Of a DNA stretch of 64,000 nucleotides, positions 36,876 through 44,770 are shown piece after piece; within the stretch, counting starts at the first letter, position 1, and each line of letters begins with the position of its first letter. The position numbers and the translations under genes were made by a program. The stretch covers positions 86,854 to 150,853 of the forward strand of contig NZ_CAKKLY010000004.1 of NCBI RefSeq assembly GCF_918698095.1, given 5' to 3'. This DNA comes from Arthrobacter sp. Bi83 (GTDB taxonomy: Bacteria > Actinomycetota > Actinomycetes > Actinomycetales > Micrococcaceae). The notes under the pieces are model-generated. The model saw only the letters and a program-made list of their open reading frames with translations, was not told the origin of the DNA and ran no database searches.

Positions 36876-37787
36876 ATGAGTGTTCAGCAGGAAACCAACT
36901 CGGGAGGGGCCACGCTGGGGCGGGTGGTGCTTCCCACGGAGCTGGGTGCCTGCACGGTGCGTGTCCAGAAAGGCACCGTAGGCCGGTCTCCCGACTCCGG
37001 CACACCGGATGTCTACCTTCACGGCGCCGCGGGAACCTGGACTACCTTCCAGACGCTGCTTTCCGGGGTGCCGGCCCACGACCGAGTGCTGATTGACCTG
37101 CCCGGCTGGGGTGAATCCACCACGGATGCCCGGCTGGAACATTTCAGCATCGACGCGATGGCACGGGCCGTCACTGGTGTACTGCTCTCGCTCGGCTACC
37201 GGCGGTGGAACCTGGTGGGCCACTCCATGGGGGGCTTCCTGGCATTGCACATTGCCGCCGCGTGGCCGGAGCGGACCGCCAGCGTAGCCGCCATTTCGGC
37301 CACCACATTCGGCGTGTCCGAGGCGACCAGGCAGCCACTGCGCCGGCTGTTCAGGTTCCCGGCGTTCGTGGGGATGCTGCTCGTAATGCGCTCCATGGCG
37401 GCCCTCGGTCCCGCGGGGTCAGCGCTGATCCGAGCAATCGGGACCACCCCTGTGATGGGACCGCTGATGTCCCCGTTCTTCGCAGAACCCGCAGTCATTT
37501 CCCCGAGTGAGGTCCGCAGGCTCGGCAATGACGCCCGGCCGGCCAGCTTCTCCGCTGCTGCCCGGGCGGCGTCGCACTACGATTTTGACCGGTGGCGCGG
37601 CATCCTCTGCCCGGTGCTGGCAATCCGCGGGGACAACGATGTGTTCACGCCACCGTCGGACCTGATCCGGTTGGCTGGCATAGTCCCGCACGTCCAGATG
37701 GTGACGATCCCGCGCTGCGGCCACTTCGCCAACATCGAGCGGCCGGAGCAATTGCACGGGCTCCTCGATGACCTGCGGTGCCCGTGA
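36876..37787 (+). CDS. Alpha/beta hydrolase downstream of the biotin operon
   Basis: 303 residues from the ATG at 36876, with AGAGGA five bases ahead; an ATG two codons earlier is an alternative. Seen: the oxyanion-hole motif LHGAAGTWTTF, the nucleophile elbow GHSMGG (Ser near 122), the acid in RGDNDVFTP and the catalytic His in RCGHFANIERPEQL. A cap region lies between residues 150 and 235. It sits 80 bases after the P450. A BioH-like pimeloyl-ester esterase role is attractive because no bioH is seen elsewhere in the operon, but sequence alone also fits a general esterase. Confidence 0.88.
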   Translation: MSVQQETNSGGATLGRVVLPTELGACTVRVQKGTVGRSPDSGTPDVYLHGAAGTWTTFQTLLSGVPAHDRVLIDLPGWGESTTDARLEHFSIDAMARAVTGVLLSLGYRRWNLVGHSMGGFLALHIAAAWPERTASVAAISATTFGVSEATRQPLRRLFRFPAFVGMLLVMRSMAALGPAGSALIRAIGTTPVMGPLMSPFFAEPAVISPSEVRRLGNDARPASFSAAARAASHYDFDRWRGILCPVLAIRGDNDVFTPPSDLIRLAGIVPHVQMVTIPRCGHFANIERPEQLHGLLDDLRCP

Positions 37788-37807
37788 AGTATCCACGGCG
37801 GTTGGCC

Positions 37808-37838
37808 AGTACGGTCTGGGTTGGGAAGTACGGTCTGG
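37808..37838 (+). repeat. 12-bp direct repeat upstream of the helR-like gene
   Basis: AGTACGGTCTGG occurs at 37808-37819 and again at 37827-37838, a 19-bp period, 20 bases before the GTG start and just ahead of an AAGGAGG site. Two helical turns apart, it could be a regulator site or a leader element. Confidence 0.55.
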
Positions 37839-37857
37839 CCGGAAAGGAGGTGATGAC

Positions 37858-40046
37858 GTGCCCTTGACCACCAGCGCGTTTAAACTTCCCGGCCACCTCA
37901 CGCCCAAGGCCGACCCGGCGCGTCTCGCCGGCGACGAGCTGCACTTCGCGGCCATCGCGGAAAGCCTCGAGCAGTCGATCACCGATTTGTCCGACCGGCT
38001 CGACGCTACGCGCAGGGCACCCGGCCGCTTAGGCCAGGAGGCGCTGGAGAAGGATGTGGAGATCCGCAGGCTGACCGCCCGCCTGCGCGCCCTGCGTCGC
38101 TTCGGTTTGGACGTGTGCCTCGGACAGATGGTCCGCGCAGACAACTCCGAGCCGGTGTACGTCGGACGGCTTGGCCTCACGGACAGCGAGGGGCGCCGCC
38201 TGCTCATTGACTGGCGTTCCCCTGCGGCTGAGCCGTTCTTCGGGGCGACCTACGCCAACCCGATGGGCCTGGCAAGCCGCCGCAGGTATCGGTGGACCCG
38301 CGGTCGGATTAGCGACTACTGGGACGAGGTGTTCACGTCGGACGCGTACGAAGGGCACGCCGCCCTCGAGGACCTTTCTGCCTTTATCGCCAGTCTGGGC
38401 AGCAGCCGGTCTGCCCGGATGCAGGACGTGCTCGGCACCATCCAGGCCGACCAGGACGCAATCATCCGCGCGGGATCCCGCGGCGCTCTTGTCGTCGACG
38501 GCGGTCCAGGGACGGGGAAGACCGTTGTCGCACTGCACCGCTCCGCCTACCTCCTCTACTCCGACCCCCGCCTTGGTCACCGTGGTGCCCAGCAAAAGCA
38601 GTGTGCTGTTCATCGGCCCACATCAGCCATACCTGAACTACATCGCCGACGTCCTCCCCAGCCTCGGTGAGGAGGCGTGCAAACATGCACCCTGCGGAAC
38701 CTCCTCCCCGAGGGAGCCACAGGAGCGATTGAGAGCGACCCGAACGTGGCCCTCCTGAAGTCGTCAGCGGCCATGGTGAAAGCGATCGAGCCCGCAATCA
38801 GGTTCTACGAACAGCCGCCCACCAATGGGATGGAGGTCGAGACGCCCTGGGCCGATATCTGGCTGAGCGCCGACGCCTGGGCCGAGGCGTTCGAGTCACC
38901 GAGCCTTGGCACTCCGCACAACGAGGCGCGGGACGAGGTCTGGGAGGAGCTGCTCACAATTCTCGTAGACAAGTTCGACGGCGATGACGTCCCGGAGGAG
39001 TTGCTCCACAGGGCGTTGGCGCGGAACGCGGAGTTGGTGGACGCGTTCGGCCGAGCGTGGCCGCTGCTCGATTACACCGACCTTGTCGGCGACCTTTGGA
39101 CGGTGCCCGCCTACCTGCGCATGTGCGCCCCCTGGCTCAACCCTGACGGCGTCAAAAAGCTGCAGCGCCAGGATCCCCGGGCCTGGACCGTGTCCGACCT
39201 GCCGCTCCTGGACGCGGCCCGGCAACGCCTCGGCGACCCCGAGACGTCACGCCGCAAGCGTAGGCAGGACGCCGCGCTGGCCGCCGCGCGAGAGCTCATG
39301 GACCGGGTAGTCGACGATCTGATCGCGGCCGACGACTCCGAACTGCTGGTGATGTCGATGCTGCGCGGGCAAGACCTGCAGGAAAAGTTGGGTGACGAGG
39401 GTGCCGCGCCGACGCCGACCAGGACTACCTTGCCGGCCCGTTCGCCCACGTCGTCGTGGACGAGGCGCAAGAGCTGACCAACGCCGAGTGGCAGATGCTG
39501 CTGCTCCGTTGCCCGTCCCGGAGCTTCACTATCGCCGGGGACCGCGCCCAGGCCAGGCACGGGTTCGCGGAGTCCTGGCTGGAACGGCTCGAGCGGGTCG
39601 GATTGAGCAACGTGAACTTGGCGACCCTAAGCATCAATTACCGAACGCCGGAGGAGGTCATGGCGGAAGCCGAACCGGTCATCAGGGCCGTGCTCCCGGA
39701 CGCCAACGTCCCGACCTCCATCCGGAGCAGCGGCATGCCCGTCGTCCACGGATCCACGTCGGAGGTGAGCTCGATCCTCGACACCTGGCTGGCCGCGCAT
39801 GCCGAGGGAGTCGCCTGCGTCATCGGCAGGATTGAGACGGTGCACGGCTCGTTCCGGGAGGGGACCCGCGTCAGGTCGCTGACCCCGGAGCAGTCGAAGG
39901 GGCTCGAGTTCGACCTGGCTGTCCTCGTCGACCCGGAGGCTTTCGGCACGGGCATTGAGGGAGCGGTCCACCGCTATGTCGCCATGACCCGAGCGACCCA
40001 GCAACTGGCCATCCTCGCAACCCCTGACGTCGACCAAAGACCATGA
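37858..40046 (+). pseudogene. helR: helR-like UvrD-type helicase/RNA-polymerase recycling ATPase, three frameshifts
   Basis: GTG start at 37858 after AAGGAGG. The product reads through as a HelR/HelD-like superfamily-1 protein of about 720 residues only if the frame changes near 38575-38605, near 38671-38676 (GGTGAGGAGGCGTG, apparently missing one G) and near 39398-39412. Seen: an N-terminal coiled region, Walker A GGPGTGKT near residue 225, then GPHQPYLNYIADVLPSLGEE in frame 2, CTLRNLLPEGA, Walker B VVVDEAQELTNAEW and the C-terminal QSKGLEFDLAVLVDPEAFG, YVAMTRATQQL. HelR displaces rifamycin and stalled RNA polymerase in relatives. Three single-base shifts within 850 bases mean a decayed gene or assembly errors. 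Confidence 0.88.
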
Positions 40047-40187
40047 TCGCCACTCGACGATAGCTGGTTCAAGTGGACGCGTCCTTTTTGCGCGCTCGCT
40101 CGGTGCTGACCAGGGCGGTGCTTTTGCTCCCGTGCGGGAGCACAATGGATCACAACGAATTCGTGTGCTGTTGAGGATGGTGCCCCC

Positions 40188-40622
40188 ATGAGGACAGGTA
40201 CAACGCTGGGCATTCTCGCACTGGCGGTGATTCTGTCCGGAACGGCGGGGTGCGGCGCCGGCAGCAGCACTCCCCCAGCGACGGGGAACCCGACGGCTTC
40301 GACTACGTCCGTTGGACCGTCGCCGACGTCGACGACTTCAGCCGGCACGGCCACCGGCTCCGCTCCGGCGGCATCACCTGCGGCGATCACGATCAAGGAT
40401 TTCGCCTATCAGACGCCCCCGTCCGTGTCCCCCGGTGCCACGGTGACGGTGACGAACACGGATACCGCCGAACACACCGTGACTGCCGACGAAGGATCGG
40501 CGTTCGATGTCGAGGTGACGAGCTCCGGAACCGCCACGTTCACCGCGCCGTCCAAACCCGGCACCTATCCCTTCCACTGCACCTACCACGTGAACATGCA
40601 TGGGACGCTGACCGTCAAATGA
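40188..40622 (+). CDS. Cupredoxin-domain lipoprotein
   Basis: 144 residues. Seen: signal peptide with lipobox SGTAGC (Cys22), a Ser/Thr/Pro/Ala linker to about residue 65, then a plastocyanin/azurin-like fold: AAITIKDFAYQTPPSVSPGATVTVTNTD, EHTVTADE (first His ligand) and FHCTYHVNMHGTLTV (Cys, His and Met ligands). It is expected to carry a type-1 copper on the outer face of the membrane, as an electron shuttle or copper-handling protein. A short hairpin TGCTCCC/GGGAGCA lies at 40125-40142 upstream. Confidence 0.92.
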   Translation: MRTGTTLGILALAVILSGTAGCGAGSSTPPATGNPTASTTSVGPSPTSTTSAGTATGSAPAASPAAITIKDFAYQTPPSVSPGATVTVTNTDTAEHTVTADEGSAFDVEVTSSGTATFTAPSKPGTYPFHCTYHVNMHGTLTVK

Positions 40623-40739
40623 GCGAAGGGACCCGCTCCGTGGACGTGCCACGATGGTGGTCATGCTTCATCCGCCTGAACCTCAATTGAGCTTCAACCG
40701 GAGCGAAAGCGCGCATGAGAAGACCCTCACAGGCTTCTC

Positions 40740-41576
40740 ATGGCTGCCTCAGGTCCGCAGTCCAGCATGGAAGGTGTCCGAGACGACGAAATGATCCGGG
40801 CCCTTCTTAGGGACCCCGGCATCAGGACAAGCGGAAGAGGAGATGCTGATGACTCCCGCCCCTACCGGCGCTTCAAGCACCCTCGACCCTGCAGTCCATC
40901 AGCGGGAGATGTAACCTTGAAAACCCTAGAGAAAACTCACCACATTTTCGACGGCGCCGGCCGCTCAGGGCGGGAACCTGGGCCCTACGCTCAGCACGGA
41001 AGCCCTCAACTGCCGGGATACCGGTCCAGCAGCTGGAAGCTGCAGCAGCACCAATTCGAGCCGATACCGTCATCCTTCCTTTTCGATCAGGTGGCGGCGC
41101 TACTCCGTTACGACCCCGCCGTCCGATCCGGTGCACAGGATGCCTCACGCGCCATGACAACCGCAGCGCATCGGGTCGACTCAGCCCTCGGCAATCACCG
41201 CCGTCTGTTCAACAAGACCGCCGTGAAGGAGCTCCGTGCAGAGCTAGCATGGCTCACCGAGGCCATGACCCCACTCAGCCACTCCACGCCTGCGCAGGAA
41301 CAGGCCCGGCCGAACGTCCAAGAGCCGTGGCCCAATGAAACCGCCCAGGCCTACGGACGCCGGGGCACCGCACCGGAAACCGCCTACGTTGCGGCGTACA
41401 ACACGGCACTTATTGCCCTCGAATCCGACCGGTACTACCGGTTGATCGCCGATCTCCAACTGTTTTGTTCCGCTCCGCCGGTGAGAAAGGCACGGCGTAG
41501 GAGCCCCGGCAGCAACGGACGACCCGGTGTCGTCCCGACGTGGGGAGTGGACGCTGGGCCGAGGGCTACTATGTAG
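40740..41576 (+). CDS. Truncated, divergent CHAD-domain protein
   Basis: 278-codon frame. Its first 100 residues are low in recognisable pattern. From about residue 110 it resembles the first half of a CHAD domain: LLRYDPAVRSGAQDASRAMTTAAHRVDSALGNHRRLF, then KELRAELAWLTEAM and ALESDRYYRLIADLQLF. The conserved histidine/arginine rows of CHAD (HQxRVxxRRLRS) are partly replaced (MTTAAHRVDSAL), and the second half of the domain is missing. CHAD proteins bind polyphosphate. This copy is probably a degraded remnant; the exact start is unsure. Confidence 0.5.
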   Translation: MAASGPQSSMEGVRDDEMIRALLRDPGIRTSGRGDADDSRPYRRFKHPRPCSPSAGDVTLKTLEKTHHIFDGAGRSGREPGPYAQHGSPQLPGYRSSSWKLQQHQFEPIPSSFLFDQVAALLRYDPAVRSGAQDASRAMTTAAHRVDSALGNHRRLFNKTAVKELRAELAWLTEAMTPLSHSTPAQEQARPNVQEPWPNETAQAYGRRGTAPETAYVAAYNTALIALESDRYYRLIADLQLFCSAPPVRKARRRSPGSNGRPGVVPTWGVDAGPRATM

Positions 41577-41579
41577 CGG

Positions 41580-42350
41580 GTGCACCCCCGATCCAATGAA
41601 TGGCATCCCTGGTCCGCTGTATCAGAGCAGGCGCCGGGCGTCTTTTTCGTCCAAGGACCGGCCTCCAACTGGATCGTGGTCCGCGACGAGTCTGGTTACA
41701 TGCTCATTGACAGCGGTTATCCCTCTGACCGTGCCCTTGTCCTCGAGTCCATCCGCCATTTGTGCTTGCGTCCAGCCGACGCACGGGCCCTGCTCATCAC
41801 GCACGGCCATGTCGATCACACCGGCTCCGCCGCCTACTTCTCCAGCACCTTCGGAACGCCGGTCCTGTGCGCCCCGGAAGAGCTGGCCCACGTCCAGGGC
41901 AAAGAAAAGCACCAAGTCACCTTCGGACAGGTCATCGTCCGGGCATGGCGCCCCCGCGTCCTCCGCTGGATGATTCACGTGATCAAGGCAGGGTCCCTTA
42001 CGGCGAAGCCCGCGACGCAAGCTCAAGCATGGAGCACCGAGAAACTCTTGGGACTTCCCGGCCATCCGGAAGCCATCCTGATTCCGGGCCACACGCCAGG
42101 CAGCGTCTCGATCCTTCTTCCCCAAGCCGGCGCAATCGCCGTCGGGGACTCGTTTGTCAGTGGCCATCCGCTAAGCCGGAAGACGGGGCCGCAGATGCTC
42201 CACCGGATGTATCACACCGACCCCGCTGCGGCGCTGGCGGCAACGCACCGCCTGGACGGGATTAACGCCGCAGTGATACTTCCCGGCCATGGCCCCGCAT
42301 TGCGCATGCCCTTGGCTGAGGCCTTGGCGGCGTTGCGAAGCCGAAGCTGA
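41580..42350 (+). CDS. MBL-fold metallo-hydrolase
   Basis: 256 residues, GTG start at 41580. Seen: ITHGHVDHTGSAAYF (the HxHxDH zinc motif near residue 77), later GHTPGSVSILLPQAGAIAVGDSFVSGHP with the second His and bridging Asp, and a final LPGHGP His. Intact metal ligands indicate an active hydrolase of the glyoxalase-II/beta-lactamase-like superfamily. Substrate unknown. The only neighbours are the CHAD fragment upstream and a convergent LacI gene. Confidence 0.9.
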   Translation: MHPRSNEWHPWSAVSEQAPGVFFVQGPASNWIVVRDESGYMLIDSGYPSDRALVLESIRHLCLRPADARALLITHGHVDHTGSAAYFSSTFGTPVLCAPEELAHVQGKEKHQVTFGQVIVRAWRPRVLRWMIHVIKAGSLTAKPATQAQAWSTEKLLGLPGHPEAILIPGHTPGSVSILLPQAGAIAVGDSFVSGHPLSRKTGPQMLHRMYHTDPAAALAATHRLDGINAAVILPGHGPALRMPLAEALAALRSRS

Positions 42351-42455
42351 GCTCCCACTCCCGGCTCAGGGACAGGGCAAAAAACCGGTCCCGGCACCCT
42401 TCGCGAGAGGCTGGTCAAGCGAACGCGTGGAAGGCGTCCAGAAGGGGCAAGCCGG

Positions 42456-43484
42456 TCAGCCGGTCGAACCCCGGACCACCAACGAGCTGTCAAGCGTCAC
42501 ATGCGGTTCCTCGAGCTCCAGTCCTGCCATGAGCCCGCGGAGCTGCTGGCCCGCTTTGCGCCCAAGCGGCATGGCCGGCAGATGCACACTGGTCAGGCCG
42601 GGGTTGCTGGTTGCCGAATAAGGCAGGTCGTCGAAGCCTGCCACGGCCAGTTCCTGCGGAATGAGGACTCCGGCCACACGCGCTTCCTGCAGAACACCGT
42701 AGGCGTGCGTGTCGGTACCGCACACGACGGCGGTGACTCCGGAACGCTGCCACTGCGGCCAGGCCAGGGCGAACGCCTCGGCGGCCGCGCCGACATCGAT
42801 CGTGGTGCTGATGATGCAGTCGGGCGGCACCGATATTCCGCGCGCCTTGGCCTCCTCGAGGAATGCGTTGCGCCGCACATCGAAGGTGGCCGTGCCTGTC
42901 ACGCTGTCGACGTATGCCGCACGCGTGTGCCCTGAATCGGCCAGGTGCGCCGCCAGCTCACGTGCGCCGTGCGCGACGTCCAGGTTTACGGAGGCGGCGT
43001 AGGCCTCCAGTCCGGGTGCATCAAGCAGCACCAGGGGCCCGGCTGCAGACAGTTCTTCGAGGAAGCCGGCGTTGGGGGCATCCACCAGGAGGCCGGCGGG
43101 CCGGAGCGCCATGAGCTTCCGGACGTCCTCGGCATGGGGAAACTCGCCGGCGTCGGTGACGGACAGCAGCAGCTGGTAGTCGGCGCCAAGGGTCTCCCGG
43201 ACCCCGGCGATCACCTTGGCGAAAAAGGGGTTGGAGATGTCCGGCGCCACCAGGATGACGATCGAACTCACGCCTTTGGCCAGCGAGCTCCCAATGCCGT
43301 CCACCACATAGCCCAGCTCGGAGATGGCCTCCCGCACGCGCGAAATGTTGTCCTCGGACACGCGCCCCCGGGTTTTCCCGTTGGCCACCAGGGACACCGT
43401 GGCGGTGGAAACGCCGGCGCGCTGGGCCACCATCGCCGCCGTGACGCGGGGTGCCCTGCCGCTGGGCCGGTCGATGGTGTCCAT
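42456..43484 (-). CDS. LacI-family repressor of the nucleoside operon
   Basis: 342 residues. Seen: AAMVAQRAGVSTATVSLVANG and the hinge ISELGYVVDGIGSSLAKG at the N-terminus, then the effector domain (IVILVAPDISNPFFAKVI, GFDDLPYSATSNPGLTSVH). It is divergent from the nucleoside hydrolase gene; two LacI-type operators (43530-43564) lie between them, so it probably represses those genes and itself. Its ligand is likely a nucleoside or ribose derivative (inference). Confidence 0.93.
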   Translation of the reverse strand: MDTIDRPSGRAPRVTAAMVAQRAGVSTATVSLVANGKTRGRVSEDNISRVREAISELGYVVDGIGSSLAKGVSSIVILVAPDISNPFFAKVIAGVRETLGADYQLLLSVTDAGEFPHAEDVRKLMALRPAGLLVDAPNAGFLEELSAAGPLVLLDAPGLEAYAASVNLDVAHGARELAAHLADSGHTRAAYVDSVTGTATFDVRRNAFLEEAKARGISVPPDCIISTTIDVGAAAEAFALAWPQWQRSGVTAVVCGTDTHAYGVLQEARVAGVLIPQELAVAGFDDLPYSATSNPGLTSVHLPAMPLGRKAGQQLRGLMAGLELEEPHVTLDSSLVVRGSTG

Positions 43485-43529
43485 GTATCGATCGTAGCCA
43501 AGGTTTCACGGTTCAGGCATCACTTGGCA

Positions 43530-43564
43530 TCAAGCGCTTGACGAAATTCACGTTAAGCGCTTGA
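43530..43564. promoter_or_regulatory. Two LacI-type operators in front of the nucleoside salvage genes
   Basis: TCAAGCGCTTGA (43530-43541, perfect palindrome) and TTAAGCGCTTGA (43553-43564, one mismatch), centres 23 bp apart. The second overlaps TTGACG at 43561-43566, a likely -35 box for the rightward operon. The spacing places both sites on nearly the same helix face, allowing cooperative binding. Confidence 0.8.
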
Positions 43565-43720
43565 CGTATGGCAGTGAACGATGTCAGAATTCCTGTGAAT
43601 GCTTAGCGCCCTGCTTGGGCGAGGCACCCAATCCCCACGCGGCAAAGCACCAAGAAGGTTCAGCCCGCCGTCGGACTCGGTTGCCCGGCACCGGCAGGCC
43701 CCAATGACGTGGAGACAACA

Positions 43721-44770
43721 ATGGAAACCCAGCCCATAACACCGGCGCGCAAGAAGATCATTCTTGACTGCGACCCTGGACATGACGACGCCGTGGCATT
43801 GCTGCTGGCTCACGGCAACCCGGATATCGAACTGCTCGCCGTCACCACCGTGGTGGGCAATCAGACCCTGGAAAAGGTCACCCGCAACGCACTCTCGATA
43901 GGCACGATTGCGGGCATCACCGGCGTTCCGTTCGCCGCAGGCTGCGACCGCCCCTTGGTCCGCACCATCGAAACCGCCCCCAGCATCCACGGCGAGACCG
44001 GCATGGACGGCCCCGACCAGCCCCAGTCCACCATCGACCTGGACCCGCGCCACGCCGTCGACCTGATCATCGAAACCGTGATGGCGCATGAGCCGGGCAC
44101 GGTCACCCTAGTCCCCACCGCCGGACTGACCAACATCGCCATGGCGGTCCGGAAGGAACCGCGCATCGTGGAGCGCGTCAAGGAAGTTGTCCTCATGGGC
44201 GGCGGTTACCACGTGGGCAATTGGAGTGCCGTGGCTGAATTCAACATCATCATCGACCCCGAAGCCGCACACATCGTGTTCAACGAAAAGTGGCCGGTGG
44301 TGATGGTTGGCCTCGACCTCACGCACCAGGCGTTGGCCACCCCGGAGATTGTCGACCGGATCGCAGCCATCGGCACCAAGCCGGCCAGGTTCGTCATGGA
44401 ACTGATGGAGTTCTTCACCAAGGCCTACAAGGACGCGCAGGGCTTCGACTACCCGCCCGTCCACGATCCGTGCGCAGTGGCCTACGTCATTGACCCCACC
44501 GTGATGTCCACCCGCAAGGTCCCGGTGGACATTGAGTTGCAGGGCAAGCTGACGCTCGGCATGACCGTCGCCGACTTCCGCGTGCCGGCCCCGGACGACT
44601 GCCACACGTCCGTTGCCGTGGACCTTGACCATAAGAAGTTCTGGGATCTCGTCACAGACGCGATCGTCCGGATCGGAGAGCCCGACGGCGGCGCTCCGGC
44701 CACCCTGGCAGGCGACGTCACCGCTTCAGGTGCCGTTACCGCAGGTGTCATTGCAGGAGGGGCCAAGTAA
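43721..44770 (+). CDS. Nucleoside hydrolase (inosine/uridine-preferring family)
   Basis: 349 residues from the ATG at 43721 (GGAG upstream). It cleaves ribonucleosides into base and ribose. Seen: the Ca2+ site motif ILDCDPGHDDAVALLLA near residues 12-28, VTTVVGNQTLEKVTRNA, ETGMDGP and, near 240, the His of YPPVHDPCAVAYVI, which binds substrate or acts as acid. The MFS gene begins at the base after its stop and ribokinase follows, so uptake, cleavage and phosphorylation of ribose are encoded together. Confidence 0.95.
   Translation: METQPITPARKKIILDCDPGHDDAVALLLAHGNPDIELLAVTTVVGNQTLEKVTRNALSIGTIAGITGVPFAAGCDRPLVRTIETAPSIHGETGMDGPDQPQSTIDLDPRHAVDLIIETVMAHEPGTVTLVPTAGLTNIAMAVRKEPRIVERVKEVVLMGGGYHVGNWSAVAEFNIIIDPEAAHIVFNEKWPVVMVGLDLTHQALATPEIVDRIAAIGTKPARFVMELMEFFTKAYKDAQGFDYPPVHDPCAVAYVIDPTVMSTRKVPVDIELQGKLTLGMTVADFRVPAPDDCHTSVAVDLDHKKFWDLVTDAIVRIGEPDGGAPATLAGDVTASGAVTAGVIAGGAK

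Noticed and set aside
37858..40046. Programmed frameshifting as explanation of the helR frames
   Set aside because: Three shifts in both directions and no slippery heptamer with a following pseudoknot were evident; decay or sequencing error is simpler.
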